A DNA stretch of 64,000 nt from Pseudomonas guineae (GTDB lineage: Bacteria; Pseudomonadota; Gammaproteobacteria; Pseudomonadales; Pseudomonadaceae), in the NCBI RefSeq assembly GCF_900113745.1, contig NZ_FOQL01000001.1:1915550-1979549 (forward strand). Reading direction: 5' to 3'. Below are positions 56,118 to 64,000 of the stretch, piece after piece. Position numbers and translations under genes: made by a program. The notes under the pieces were generated by a model, which saw nothing but the letters and a program-made list of their open reading frames with translations, was not told the DNA's origin and made no database searches. Position 1 is the stretch's first letter. Every line of letters starts with the position of its first letter.

Positions 56118-56249
56118 ATGAAACGTAAACCAGATGTGTTGTGGGTATTGGTGATTCTGTTCAGCCTGGGCGTGGTAACCACGGGTTACACCCAGAGTCT
56201 GTGGGAGCACCAACCAGCGCCGGTTACGCAGCCCAACGTGGCAGGCTGA
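56118..56249 (+). CDS. Small membrane protein (43 aa)
   Basis: 43 residues, read directly from the plus strand: MKRKPDVLWVLVILFSLGVV, then TTGYTQSLWEHQP and a Pro/Val-rich tail. A basic start and one membrane helix (about 8-24) predict a small inner-membrane protein. A strong Shine-Dalgarno (GGGGGAGG) six bases upstream supports translation. I recall similar short proteins beside the cyclo-ligase gene in pseudomonads. Function unknown. Confidence 0.75.
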   Translation: MKRKPDVLWVLVILFSLGVVTTGYTQSLWEHQPAPVTQPNVAG

Positions 56250-56291
56250 ACCGGTTGGGTACCGCATGGAGCGCGGTACCACCCTCGCCAT

Positions 56292-56888
56292 TCAATACCA
56301 TGCCTTGTCCGTCACGGTGCCTTGCAACGGCACGTCCCAACTGGCCATGGTCAGTCGCTCAACCTGCTGACATTCATGTGCCAGACCCAGCAATGTCGGT
56401 TTGTGCCAATTTTTGCGCAGCCTGCGAAAGGCCAAGCTGCGGTCATAAAATCCTCCCCCCATGCCTAGGCGTGCGCCATGGCGGTCGAAGCCAACTAATG
56501 GGAGCAGCACTAAATCCAGTGTCCAAGTCTTACGTTGCCGTTGGCAGTTGCGCCGTGGCTCGTAAATACCAAAGCGATTTTTCCGCAAGGGCTCGCCGGC
56601 GCGCACGCGTTGAAACACCATTTTACTGCGCGGCCAGGGGTTGAGGACTGGTAAGTAGGTGGCTTTGCCGCGCTGCTGTGCAGCACGCAGTAAGGCACGC
56701 GGGTCGATCTCGCCATCATTGGGTAGGTACATGGCAATCTGCCGCGACCGGCGAAACAGGGGATGTTGCGCCAGTTGTTTATATAAGCCATGCGCGGCCT
56801 GTCGTTGGGCGTGGCAGCTGAGTGCTCGACGCTTTACTCGCAGGTGGCGGCGCAGCTGTGCGCGGCTTAGGGCAGTGGTATCAAGCAT
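56292..56888 (-). CDS. 5-formyltetrahydrofolate cyclo-ligase
   Basis: 198 residues. N-terminal LRRHLRVKRRALS, the ATP-binding basic residues, and the C-terminal LPLVGFDRHGARLGMGGGFYDR are diagnostic. It converts 5-formyl-THF to 5,10-methenyl-THF. It lies directly downstream of 6S RNA on the same strand, the conserved ssrS-fau (ygfA) pairing, and is probably expressed by read-through from the ssrS transcript. Confidence 0.94.
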   Translation of the reverse strand: MLDTTALSRAQLRRHLRVKRRALSCHAQRQAAHGLYKQLAQHPLFRRSRQIAMYLPNDGEIDPRALLRAAQQRGKATYLPVLNPWPRSKMVFQRVRAGEPLRKNRFGIYEPRRNCQRQRKTWTLDLVLLPLVGFDRHGARLGMGGGFYDRSLAFRRLRKNWHKPTLLGLAHECQQVERLTMASWDVPLQGTVTDKAWY

Positions 56889-56935
56889 GGGCGGTGGCTG
56901 TAGCAGTTGCCGCGTAGGGGCCGCTGGCTGGGAAA

Positions 56936-57117
56936 AGTGACTCCCCGACGTGCCGCTGTCGGCTTAGCCCTTGAACCCGAAAGTTCAAGGTGGAGGTTGC
57001 AGGAGACCTTAAGGCTTTCCGTCGAGCGGACATGCACACCGGTCTCAACTTGCAACCCCCGGGGTTGTGCGAATCGGCTCAGGGACATGACCAACTGGCG
57101 CACACTTCAGGGAGCGG
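56936..57117 (-). ncRNA. ssrS: 6S RNA (SsrS)
   Basis: Located between zapA and the cyclo-ligase gene on their strand, the conserved place for ssrS. Reading the minus strand: CTCCCTGAAGTG near the 5' end pairs with CACGTCGGGGAG near the 3' end (closing stem); TCCCTGAGCCGAT, GAAAGCCTTAAG and the CCTTGAAC...GTTCAAGGG hairpin are 6S landmarks shared with E. coli. About 182 nt, ends accurate to a few bases. 6S RNA mimics an open promoter and traps sigma-70 polymerase in stationary phase. Confidence 0.92.
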
Positions 57118-57149
57118 TCGCCAGTATACCCGAAACTGCAGGTGCACAA

Positions 57150-57464
57150 TCAGCTGCCCTGCTCATTGGGGTCTTGGGCAAGAGCGTTGTCGACGCGATT
57201 AAGCAGGCTACGCAGCTGTTCACGGTTCGCGCCGGCCTGATGATCAAGGTGTTGCTGTTTGTGTAATAGGTCATGGCTGATGTTCAGCGCGGCCATCACG
57301 GCGACGCGGTCGGCGCCGATGACTTTGCCGCTTGAGCGGATCTCGCGCATCTTGCCATCCAGGTAGCGCGCAGCGCTCTCCAGATTGCTGCGTTCATCGC
57401 TCGGGCAAGCGATGCAATATTCTTTGTCCATGATCTGGACGGTCAAGGTATTCGACTGGGACAT
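57150..57464 (-). CDS. zapA: Cell division protein ZapA
   Basis: 104 residues. LTVQIMDKEYCIACPSDERSNL (in parts) and AARYLDGKMREIR are the ZapA signature, followed by the MAALNISHDLL helix and a C-terminal coiled coil. ZapA bundles FtsZ filaments at the division ring. Its ATG overlaps the stop of the upstream coiled-coil gene by one base (TAATG), and 6S RNA follows. Confidence 0.95.
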   Translation of the reverse strand: MSQSNTLTVQIMDKEYCIACPSDERSNLESAARYLDGKMREIRSSGKVIGADRVAVMAALNISHDLLHKQQHLDHQAGANREQLRSLLNRVDNALAQDPNEQGS

Positions 57465-57670
57465 TAATCCTGCTCCAAGGCTTTAAGGCGCGAAATCATG
57501 GATTCGACCTTGTGCCGGGCCATTTCGTTCTTTTCAATTAGGTGGGCACGTTCTTCGCGCCAAGCTTTTTCGCTCGCCAGAAGCTGTCGGTTCTGCGCTT
57601 TGAGCTGCTCGGCACGCTGGATTAGCAAGTCCAGCTTGGTCGTAAGAGCCTGCAGGTCGACGTCTTCCAT
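57464..57670 (-). CDS. TIGR02449 family coiled-coil protein (ZapB-like)
   Basis: 68 residues, entirely helical with heptads of Leu (LTTKLDLLIQRAEQLKAQNRQLL, in parts). It matches TIGR02449, encoded just before zapA in many gammaproteobacteria. Size and coiled coil are like ZapB, which binds ZapA at the Z-ring, so a division role is likely (inferred). Confidence 0.87.
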   Translation of the reverse strand: MEDVDLQALTTKLDLLIQRAEQLKAQNRQLLASEKAWREERAHLIEKNEMARHKVESMISRLKALEQD

Positions 57671-57962
57671 GGTTCTCTACTCGTGCTAGGTGAGTGGGCT
57701 GGCAAGTGAAAATAACGTCTTTAGGGTGGCTTCGACAGTGCGGACGAGGCGCGGTGCCCTTAGGTGGCGTATTTAGCAGTGTGGAGCAGATTGGCGTTAA
57801 CGATTGATGCATTTCATCCGCTGATTGCGCTGCGGTGATTGTCCTTACCCGGAGCGACCTATGCATGCCCGCCGAGCCACTCGGATAGTCTTGGCAGGCT
57901 TGCCGGTGCTAGGATACAAGGCCTCCATTCTAGTGATTGCGCAGCTTTGCGCCTAGTTATCT

Positions 57963-58517
57963 ATGCCAACTTCAAATTCGCCGTATTCCGCTTTTGCCGC
58001 GCTACTTGCCAGCAGCGGCCACACCGTTTCCCCTGCCGAGTTGCACGGCCTATTGCTTGGCCGCAGCTGTGCGGGTGCCGGCTTCGAAATCGACTCCTGG
58101 CTAGTGGATGCCGCCGAGCTGCTCGGCGCTGCGCCGGAAGATACTGTGCGCCAAGCGCTGATTGGCCTGCAGGAAATGGTCAAGGGCGAGCTGACCAGCA
58201 ACGATGTCACCGTAGTGCTGCTGTTGCCCAGCGACGATGCGCCGCTTAGCGAGCGCGCTGTGGCTCTGGGACAATGGTGTCAGGGCTTCCTCGGCGGCTT
58301 TGGTTTAACTGCCCGTGACAGCGCCCTCAGTGCTGAAGCTATGGAAGTGCTGCAAGACCTCTCGGCAATTTCTCAGGTGCAGAATGCCCTGGAAGAGTCT
58401 GAGGACGGTGAAACTGATTACATGGAAGTGATGGAGTACCTGCGTGTTGCACCGCTGCTGCTGTTCAGCGAGTGCGCTAAACCTGAAGTCGCCGCGGCAA
58501 AACCGTCGCTGCATTGA
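57963..58517 (+). CDS. ygfB: YgfB/UPF0149 family protein
   Basis: 184 residues, all-helical. [23 protein letters not shown] at the start and [14 protein letters not shown] in the middle are the UPF0149 signature. In P. aeruginosa YgfB binds AlpA and represses AmpDh3-linked beta-lactam resistance; in general its gene precedes pepP and ubiH, as here. It is divergent from the zapA genes and 33 bases before pepP. Confidence 0.92.
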   Translation: MPTSNSPYSAFAALLASSGHTVSPAELHGLLLGRSCAGAGFEIDSWLVDAAELLGAAPEDTVRQALIGLQEMVKGELTSNDVTVVLLLPSDDAPLSERAVALGQWCQGFLGGFGLTARDSALSAEAMEVLQDLSAISQVQNALEESEDGETDYMEVMEYLRVAPLLLFSECAKPEVAAAKPSLH

Positions 58518-58550
58518 TTTTCATGCAATAAGAATTGGACTCAACTGCCC

Positions 58551-59885
58551 ATGATCAGCATCCCCAAGTCGGAATACGCCCGTCGGCGCAAGGCGCTGAT
58601 GGCGCAGATGGAGCCCAATAGCATCGCGATTCTGCCGGCGGCGCCGGTGTATATCCGTAATCGCGATGTTGAGCACATTTATCGTCAGGATAGCGATTTT
58701 CAGTACCTCTCCGGCTTTCCTGAGCCGGAGGCGGTAATTGCGCTGATTCCGGGGCGTGAACATGGCGAGTACGTGTTGTTCTGCCGTGAACGTGACCCCC
58801 TGCGTGAGATGTGGGATGGCCTGCGCGCCGGCCAAGACGGTGCAATCAACCACTACGGCGCGGATGATGCGTTCCCTATTGGTGATATCGACGACATTCT
58901 GCCGGGGCTAATCGAAGGTCGTGACCGGGTCTATTCCTCCATGGGCACCAACCATGAATTCGACCGTCAGCTGATGGAGTGGATCAATGTGATCCGCTCC
59001 AAGGCGCGCCAGGGCGCGACGCCGCCCAATGAGTTCGTCACCCTTGAACATCTGCTGCATGACCTGCGTCTCTACAAGTCAGCGGCGGAAGTCAAAGTCA
59101 TGAAGGAAGCGGCTGACATCTCCTGCCGCGCCCATGTGCGAGCCATGCAGGCCAGCCGCGCCGGGTTGTTCGAATACCACCTGGAAGCCGAGCTGGATTA
59201 TGAGTTCCGCAAGGGCGGGGCGAAGATGCCGGCCTATGGTTCCATCGTCGCGGCGGGCAAAAATGCCTGCATCCTGCATTACCGCGAGAACGATGCCGTG
59301 CTGAAAGATGGCGATCTGGTGTTGATCGACGCGGGCTGTGAGATCGACTGCTACGCCAGTGACATCACCCGGACCTTTCCGGTCAGTGGCAAATTCTCCT
59401 CTGAGCAGAAAGCCATCTACGAGCTGGTGCTGGCCTCCCAGGAAGCTGCGTTCAAGGACATCGGCCCAGGCAAACACTGGAATCAGGCCCATGAGGCCAC
59501 TGTGCAAGTGATTACCGCCGGGTTGGTCGAGTTGGGTCTGCTGCAGGGCGAGGTTACCGAACTGATTACCGCCGAGGCCTACAAGCCCTTCTATATGCAC
59601 CGCGCCGGCCATTGGTTGGGCATGGATGTGCACGATGTCGGCGAGTACAAGGTCGGCGGCGAATGGCGCGAGCTGGAAGTTGGCATGGCCATGACCGTCG
59701 AACCGGGCATCTATATCGCCGTGGACAATCTTGATGTGGCGAAGAAATGGCGCGGCATCGGTGTGCGTATCGAGGATGACGTGGTGGTGACTAAGAGTGG
59801 CTGCGAGATTCTCACCCGCGGTGTGCCGAAAACTGTCGCTGAAATCGAAGCGCTGATGGCTGCCGCTCGCAGCGCGGCGGCTTAA
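58551..59885 (+). CDS. pepP: Xaa-Pro aminopeptidase (AmpP)
   Basis: 444 residues. The pita-bread fold metal ligands are all present: Asp260 (LVLIDAG), Asp271 (ASDITRTF), His354 (AGHWLGMDVHD), Glu384 (TVEPGIY) and Glu408 (RIEDDV). It removes N-terminal residues ahead of proline using two Mn ions. It starts the pepP-ubiH-DUF4442-ubiI run, with ubiH only two bases downstream. Confidence 0.97.
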   Translation: MISIPKSEYARRRKALMAQMEPNSIAILPAAPVYIRNRDVEHIYRQDSDFQYLSGFPEPEAVIALIPGREHGEYVLFCRERDPLREMWDGLRAGQDGAINHYGADDAFPIGDIDDILPGLIEGRDRVYSSMGTNHEFDRQLMEWINVIRSKARQGATPPNEFVTLEHLLHDLRLYKSAAEVKVMKEAADISCRAHVRAMQASRAGLFEYHLEAELDYEFRKGGAKMPAYGSIVAAGKNACILHYRENDAVLKDGDLVLIDAGCEIDCYASDITRTFPVSGKFSSEQKAIYELVLASQEAAFKDIGPGKHWNQAHEATVQVITAGLVELGLLQGEVTELITAEAYKPFYMHRAGHWLGMDVHDVGEYKVGGEWRELEVGMAMTVEPGIYIAVDNLDVAKKWRGIGVRIEDDVVVTKSGCEILTRGVPKTVAEIEALMAAARSAAA

Positions 59886-59887
59886 GC

Positions 59888-61075
59888 ATGCAGCGGGTGG
59901 ATGTCGCCATCATCGGTGGCGGCCTGGTTGGCGCCAGCCTCGCTGTAGCCCTGCAGGCCGAAGCCAAACAGCGCGGTTGGAGTATTTGTCTGATTGAGCC
60001 ATTTACTCCGGGCGTTGGCTATCAGCCGAGTTATGACGCCCGTTCAACGGCGCTGTCCTTTGGATCCCAGCAGATCTATCAACGCCTTGGTCTGTGGTCG
60101 CACATCAGCCAGCGTGCCGAGCCGATAAAGCAGATTCATATATCCGACCGTGGTCGCTTTGCTGCCGCGCGCCTGAGCGCCGACGAAGAAGGCGTGCCGG
60201 CGCTGGGCTATGTGGTAGAAAACGCCTGGCTCGGCGAATGCCTGTGGCAGGCGCTGGACCCGCACGTGGTGAGTTGGTGCAGCCCGGCTCAGGTCACGCG
60301 AATCCACGCGCTGGCGGATGGCTACCGTCTGACCCTGGACGATGGTAGTGAGCTTGAGTGCAACCTGGCGGTCATGGCCGAGGGTGGCCGCTCTGGCTTG
60401 CGTGAACAGCTGGGTATCGATGTCAGCACCACACCCTATGGACAGAGCGCATTGATCGCCAACGTCAGCCCACAAGAGGCGCATAACGGCTTGGCCTTTG
60501 AGCGGTTTACCGAAGAGGGGCCAATGGCCCTGTTGCCATTGGCAGATAAGCGCTGTGCATTGGTCTGGACCCGCGCCACGCAAGAGGCCGAGCGCTTAAT
60601 GGCGCTTGACGATGTTGCGTTTCTCGTCGAGTTGCAGCAGGCCTTCGGCTACCGCTTAGGCAGCCTGCGTCAGGTTGGTACGCGCTATCTTTATCCGCTG
60701 GCCCTGACTACCGCGAAAGAGCAGGTGCGCAAGCACTTGGTGGTGCTCGGCAATGCCGCGCACAGCCTGCATCCGATTGCCGGGCAGGGCTACAACCTAT
60801 CGCTGCGCGACACCCTGATGCTGGCAGAAACCCTAGTGGAGAGTGCCGCGCCGCTCGGCGAGCTGGCTACCTTGCAGCGTTATTTGAGTCGTCAGCAGAG
60901 CGACCAGCAACTCACGGTAGGCTTTTCTGATCAGGTCACTCGATTATTCAGTACCGGACAGCCGCTGCTGGCGACCGGGCGCAATCTCGGTTTACTCGGC
61001 CTGGATTTGCTCCCCCCGGCAAAACGTTGGTTCGCCCGCCAGGCCATGGGCCTCGGCATCCGCTCGGAGTCTTGA
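59888..61075 (+). CDS. ubiH: 2-octaprenyl-6-methoxyphenol hydroxylase UbiH
   Basis: 395 residues, FAD monooxygenase. GxGxxG loop IIGGGLVGASLAVAL at the start, YDARSTALSFGSQQIY typical of UbiH, and the FAD-ribityl motif VVLGNAAHSLHPIAGQGYNL near 290-310. It hydroxylates the ubiquinone ring at C4 in the Ubi complex. UbiH rather than UbiI is chosen for the first gene by the pepP-ubiH order and N-terminal motif. Confidence 0.95.
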   Translation: MQRVDVAIIGGGLVGASLAVALQAEAKQRGWSICLIEPFTPGVGYQPSYDARSTALSFGSQQIYQRLGLWSHISQRAEPIKQIHISDRGRFAAARLSADEEGVPALGYVVENAWLGECLWQALDPHVVSWCSPAQVTRIHALADGYRLTLDDGSELECNLAVMAEGGRSGLREQLGIDVSTTPYGQSALIANVSPQEAHNGLAFERFTEEGPMALLPLADKRCALVWTRATQEAERLMALDDVAFLVELQQAFGYRLGSLRQVGTRYLYPLALTTAKEQVRKHLVVLGNAAHSLHPIAGQGYNLSLRDTLMLAETLVESAAPLGELATLQRYLSRQQSDQQLTVGFSDQVTRLFSTGQPLLATGRNLGLLGLDLLPPAKRWFARQAMGLGIRSES

Positions 61076-61078
61076 GGC

Positions 61079-61561
61079 ATGTCGGCGAAGAGATTGGCGC
61101 GCAAGGCACGGCTGCTGCGCTGGGCGATGAACCTGTACCCGCCTTACTTGGGGGCGGGTGTACGGGTGCGGCAGATCAGCGCGGACTTCCGCCAGGTGCA
61201 GGTGAGGATGGGGCTCGGCTGGTATAACCGCAACTATGTCGGTACCCAGTTCGGTGGCAGCCTGTACTCGATGACTGACCCGTTTTTCATGCTGATGATC
61301 ATGGAAAACCTTGGGCGTGACTTCATCGTCTGGGACAAAGCCGCGCACATCGACTTTATCGCGCCCGGCAAAGGCCCCGTTTACGCCGACTTTAGCATCG
61401 ACGCATCGTTGCTTGCCGATATCCGCAAGCACACAGCAGAGGGCGATAAATACCTGCCCGAACTGCATGTGGAGGTGCGCGATGGCAGCGGCACGCTGGT
61501 GGCGCGGGTGCACAAAACTCTCTACGTGCGGCTCAAGCCGCGCGCTCGGCAGGCAGCCTGA
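61079..61561 (+). CDS. DUF4442 family hot-dog protein
   Basis: 160 residues. YPPYLGAGVRVRQISADFRQVQVRM, NYVGTQFGGSLYSMTDPFFMLM and WDKAAHIDFIAPG (in parts) mark the DUF4442 thioesterase-like fold. It sits between ubiH and ubiI, three bases and about 14 bases away, so it is part of the operon. A thioesterase role is possible; none is proven. Confidence 0.88.
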   Translation: MSAKRLARKARLLRWAMNLYPPYLGAGVRVRQISADFRQVQVRMGLGWYNRNYVGTQFGGSLYSMTDPFFMLMIMENLGRDFIVWDKAAHIDFIAPGKGPVYADFSIDASLLADIRKHTAEGDKYLPELHVEVRDGSGTLVARVHKTLYVRLKPRARQAA

Positions 61562-61575
61562 ACAAGGAATATGTG

Positions 61576-62793
61576 ATGCAAGCGGATCTGATCATCGTTG
61601 GCGCAGGCATGGTGGGCAGCGCCCTGGCGCTGGCCCTACAAGATCAGGGGTTGGATATTCTGCTGGTCGATGGTAGCCCGCTCAGCGTCAAACCCTTCGA
61701 CCCGCAAATTGCCTTCGAGCCGCGGGTCAGTGCACTGTCGGGTGCGAGCCAGCGTATTCTTCAGCGGCTCGGCGTGTGGGACGGTATTACCGCACGGCGC
61801 GTCAGCCCCTATGGCGAGATGCAGGTGTGGGACGGCTCAGGCACCGGACAAATCCACTTCAGCGCGGCCAGCGTGCATGCCGAGGTGCTCGGCCATATTG
61901 TCGAGAACCGCGTGGTGCAGGATGCACTGCTTGAGCGTTTGCACGACAGTCCGGTGGGCCTGCTGGCCAATACTCGGGTCGAGCAACTACGCCGTTCTGG
62001 CGATGGCTGGTTGCTGAGCCTGAATGACGGTCGCGAACTACGTGCGCCGTTGCTGATTGCCGCAGACGGCGCTAACTCGGCGGTGCGTCGTCTGGCCGGT
62101 TGCGCCACTCGTGAATGGGACTATCTGCACCACGCCATCGTCACTAGTGTGCGTTGCAGCAAGCCGCATCAGGCCACGGCCTGGCAGCGCTTTACCGATG
62201 ACGGCCCGCTGGCTTTTTTACCGCTGGCTGGACCCGAGGGTGAGCATTGGTGTTCGATCGTCTGGTCGGTGACCCCAAGCGAAGCCGAACGGCTGATGGC
62301 CCTGGATGAGCACGGTTTTCGCCGTGCCTTGGGTTTTGCCTTCGAGCATCGCCTCGGTGATGTGCTGCATGCCAACGCGCGCCTGTGTATCCCGCTGCGG
62401 CAACGGCATGCAAAGCGCTATGTCGAAGAGGGCTTGGCGCTGATTGGCGATGCCGCACACAGCATTCATCCGCTGGCGGGACAGGGCGTCAACCTGGGCT
62501 TTCTCGATGTGGCAGTACTGGCCGAGGTGCTGCTGCATGCCGCGCAGCGGGGTGAGCGCCTGAGTGATAGCAAGGTGCTGAGCCGTTACGAGCGCCGGCG
62601 CATGCCGCACAATCTGGCGATGATGGCCGCGATGGAGGGCTTTGAGCGCTTGTTCCAGGCTGACCCATTGCCGCTGCGTTTGCTGCGTAACACTGGGCTG
62701 AACTGGGTGGACGGTCTGCCGGAAGCCAAGGCGCTGTTTGTGCGTCAGGCCCTGGGGCTGTCGGGCGACCTGCCCGATCTGGCGCGGGTTTAA
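61576..62793 (+). CDS. ubiI: UbiI/VisC family FAD-dependent hydroxylase
   Basis: 405 residues from ATG 61576 (GTG one codon earlier is an alternative). FAD loop IIVGAGMVGSALALAL, SALSGASQRIL, the central DGANS (AADGANSAVR) and the LIGDAAHSIHPLAGQGVNLG motif. It hydroxylates C5 (UbiI) or a related ring position of the ubiquinone precursor; the family has paralogues, so the position is inferred from the location after ubiH. Confidence 0.92.
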   Translation: MQADLIIVGAGMVGSALALALQDQGLDILLVDGSPLSVKPFDPQIAFEPRVSALSGASQRILQRLGVWDGITARRVSPYGEMQVWDGSGTGQIHFSAASVHAEVLGHIVENRVVQDALLERLHDSPVGLLANTRVEQLRRSGDGWLLSLNDGRELRAPLLIAADGANSAVRRLAGCATREWDYLHHAIVTSVRCSKPHQATAWQRFTDDGPLAFLPLAGPEGEHWCSIVWSVTPSEAERLMALDEHGFRRALGFAFEHRLGDVLHANARLCIPLRQRHAKRYVEEGLALIGDAAHSIHPLAGQGVNLGFLDVAVLAEVLLHAAQRGERLSDSKVLSRYERRRMPHNLAMMAAMEGFERLFQADPLPLRLLRNTGLNWVDGLPEAKALFVRQALGLSGDLPDLARV

Positions 62794-62813
62794 CCCTGAG
62801 TGTTTTCTAGGTG

Positions 62814-62841
62814 AAAAAAAGCCCGGCGCTAAGGCCGGGCT
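62814..62841 (-). terminator. Terminator of TRAP permease gene
   Basis: AGCCCGGC (62820-62827), six-base loop, GCCGGGCT (62834-62841), with a run of seven A (62814-62820) that is a U-run on the minus-strand transcript. Stops the TRAP gene. Confidence 0.88.
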
Positions 62842-62874
62842 GAAACAGTACAAGGATTACATCGGGTGTTGCTG

Positions 62875-64000
62875 TCAGTTCATGCCCAGCCAGTTGGGCA
62901 GCGCCATGGAAACAGCAGGCACATAGGTGATGATCATCAGGAAACCGAGCAACAGCATCAGCCACGGCCAGGCGGCCTTGATCACCGCCGTTAGCGGCAT
63001 GCCAGTCACCGCCGAGGTGACAAACAAATTCAGCCCCACGGGTGGCGTAATCAGACCTATCTCCATGTTCACCACCATGATGATGCCCAGGTGAATCGGG
63101 TCGATACCCAGCTGTACTGCAATCGGGAAGAGGATCGGCGCGAGAATCAGGATGATCGCCGACGGTTCCATAAAGGCCCCTGCCACTAGCAGCACGACGT
63201 TCACCACCAGCAGGAACTGCCAAGGCTGCAGGCCCATCTCGATCACCCAGGCGGTAATGGTCTGGGGGATCTGCTCAGTGGTCAGTACGTGAGCAAACAA
63301 CATAGCGTTGGCGATGATGAACATCAGCATGATGGTCAGCTTGCCGGAGTCCAGCAACACCTTGGGGCACTCGCGAATCGTCATGTCTTTGTACACAAAC
63401 AGCGCGACGAAGCCGGCATACACTGCCGCTACCGCAGCGGCTTCGGTCGGTGTGAACATGCCGGAATAGATGCCGCCGAGGATGATCACCATCAACAGCA
63501 AGCCCCAGACGGCTTTTCGCGCCGTAGTCAGCAACTGACGTAGGCTGGCGCGCGGCATAGCCGGCAGGTCCATCTTCCGCGCGACGATATAAATCGCCAC
63601 CATCAGCGCCACGCCCAGCAGTAAGCCCGGGATGACGCCGGCCATAAACAGCTTACCCACCGACTGCTCGGTTGCCGCGGCATACACCACCATCACAATC
63701 GAGGGTGGAATCAGAATGCCCAGCGTACCGGCGTTACAGACGATGCCCGCGCCAAAGGCCTGCGGATAACCGGAGCGCACCATGCCGGCGATGGCAATCG
63801 AACCCACCGCCGCCACCGTAGCGGGCGACGAACCTGACAGCGCTGCAAACAGCATGCAGGCCATCACCGCAGAAATCGCCAAGCCGCCGCGGATATGACC
63901 GACGCAGGCGTTGGCGAAATCGATCAGGCGCTGGGCCACACCGCCGGTGGTCATAAACGCACCGGACAGCAGGAAGAACGGAATCGCCAGCAGGGTGTAG
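62875..64000 (-). CDS. dctM: TRAP transporter large permease, DctM type (5' end outside window)
   Basis: 375 residues visible; the frame stays open to the window edge (YTLLAIPFFLLSGAFM precedes the internal Met), so the N terminus is missing. Many membrane helices; typical DctM motifs include LAIPFF, GSSPATVAAVGSIA, IVMVVYAAATEQSVG and PPVGLNLFVTSAVTG. With a small permease and a periplasmic binding protein, expected further right, it imports dicarboxylates or similar acids with sodium or protons. The substrate cannot be told. Confidence 0.93.
   Translation of the reverse strand, partial: YTLLAIPFFLLSGAFMTTGGVAQRLIDFANACVGHIRGGLAISAVMACMLFAALSGSSPATVAAVGSIAIAGMVRSGYPQAFGAGIVCNAGTLGILIPPSIVMVVYAAATEQSVGKLFMAGVIPGLLLGVALMVAIYIVARKMDLPAMPRASLRQLLTTARKAVWGLLLMVIILGGIYSGMFTPTEAAAVAAVYAGFVALFVYKDMTIRECPKVLLDSGKLTIMLMFIIANAMLFAHVLTTEQIPQTITAWVIEMGLQPWQFLLVVNVVLLVAGAFMEPSAIILILAPILFPIAVQLGIDPIHLGIIMVVNMEIGLITPPVGLNLFVTSAVTGMPLTAVIKAAWPWLMLLLGFLMIITYVPAVSMALPNWLGMN

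Overview
The window is a contiguous piece of a Pseudomonas-type gammaproteobacterial chromosome. Gene content and order match, from memory, the region of the P. aeruginosa chromosome running from the ubiI/ubiH/pepP/zapA end through ppk-ppx, hemB, the alginate regulators algQ/algP, hemCDXY, algZ-algR, argH, cyaA, lysA-dapF-xerC and glnK-amtB to comM. It is almost wholly core genome, densely coding, with few mobile signatures. The only clear structured RNA gene I see is 6S RNA; there are no tRNAs, rRNAs, CRISPR arrays or insertion sequences.

Layout. 1-2.5 kb: two paralogous SdiA-regulated-type beta-propeller proteins flank a YgiW/BOF periplasmic protein, and two of the three promoters carry matching TTAA-type direct repeats. 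2.5-5.5 kb: a PuuD-like glutamine amidotransferase behind a palindromic operator, then comM and ubiK on the minus strand. 5.9-9.5 kb: glnK, two tandem ammonium transporters and sutA. 9.7-14.3 kb: a minus-strand operon lppL-lysA-dapF-DUF484-xerC-HAD phosphatase. 14.4-16.6 kb: a broken AraC-family regulator, cyaY, a DUF1289 protein and rnk. 16.6-24.3 kb: cyaA, small conserved genes, a GNAT enzyme, then a scarred patch (headless HxlR-type regulator, second copy of the argH 3' end, a GH114 lipoprotein, intact argH). 24.6-34 kb: algZ-algR, hemC-hemD-hemX-hemY, a DUF3833 lipoprotein, algQ, an FKBP isomerase, algP and a TIGR02444 protein. 34-44 kb: an ABC-F ATPase, MscS, TerC, a LysE exporter, an SDR, a cytochrome c/FTR1 fusion, YaiI, a thioesterase, elbB and a sterol desaturase. 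44.3-53.9 kb: hemB, ppk, ppx (convergent), trxA, rho, ubiD and a ferredoxin-type reductase. 53.9-64 kb: a quinone oxidoreductase, a FliL-like protein, an EVE protein, a 43-residue membrane peptide, 5-formyl-THF cyclo-ligase, 6S RNA, zapA, a ZapB-like coiled coil, ygfB, pepP, ubiH, a DUF4442 protein, ubiI, and a TRAP permease cut by the window end.

Themes. Haem synthesis is represented by hemB, hemC, hemD, hemX and hemY; ubiquinone synthesis by ubiD, ubiH, ubiI and ubiK; nitrogen sensing by glnK and two amtB; alginate/twitching control by algZ, algR, algQ and algP; polyphosphate metabolism by ppk and ppx; stationary-phase control of RNA polymerase by sutA, algQ (Rsd family), rho and 6S RNA.

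The most interesting points are: (1) the carP/carO-like triad with matching candidate BqsR/CarR boxes; (2) the duplicated argH 3' end bracketing a GH114 lipoprotein next to a truncated regulator, which looks like an old integration or replacement scar; (3) a palindromic operator before the PuuD-like gene; (4) the decayed AraC regulator between lppL and cyaY. I did not find a convincing wholly new multi-gene system.
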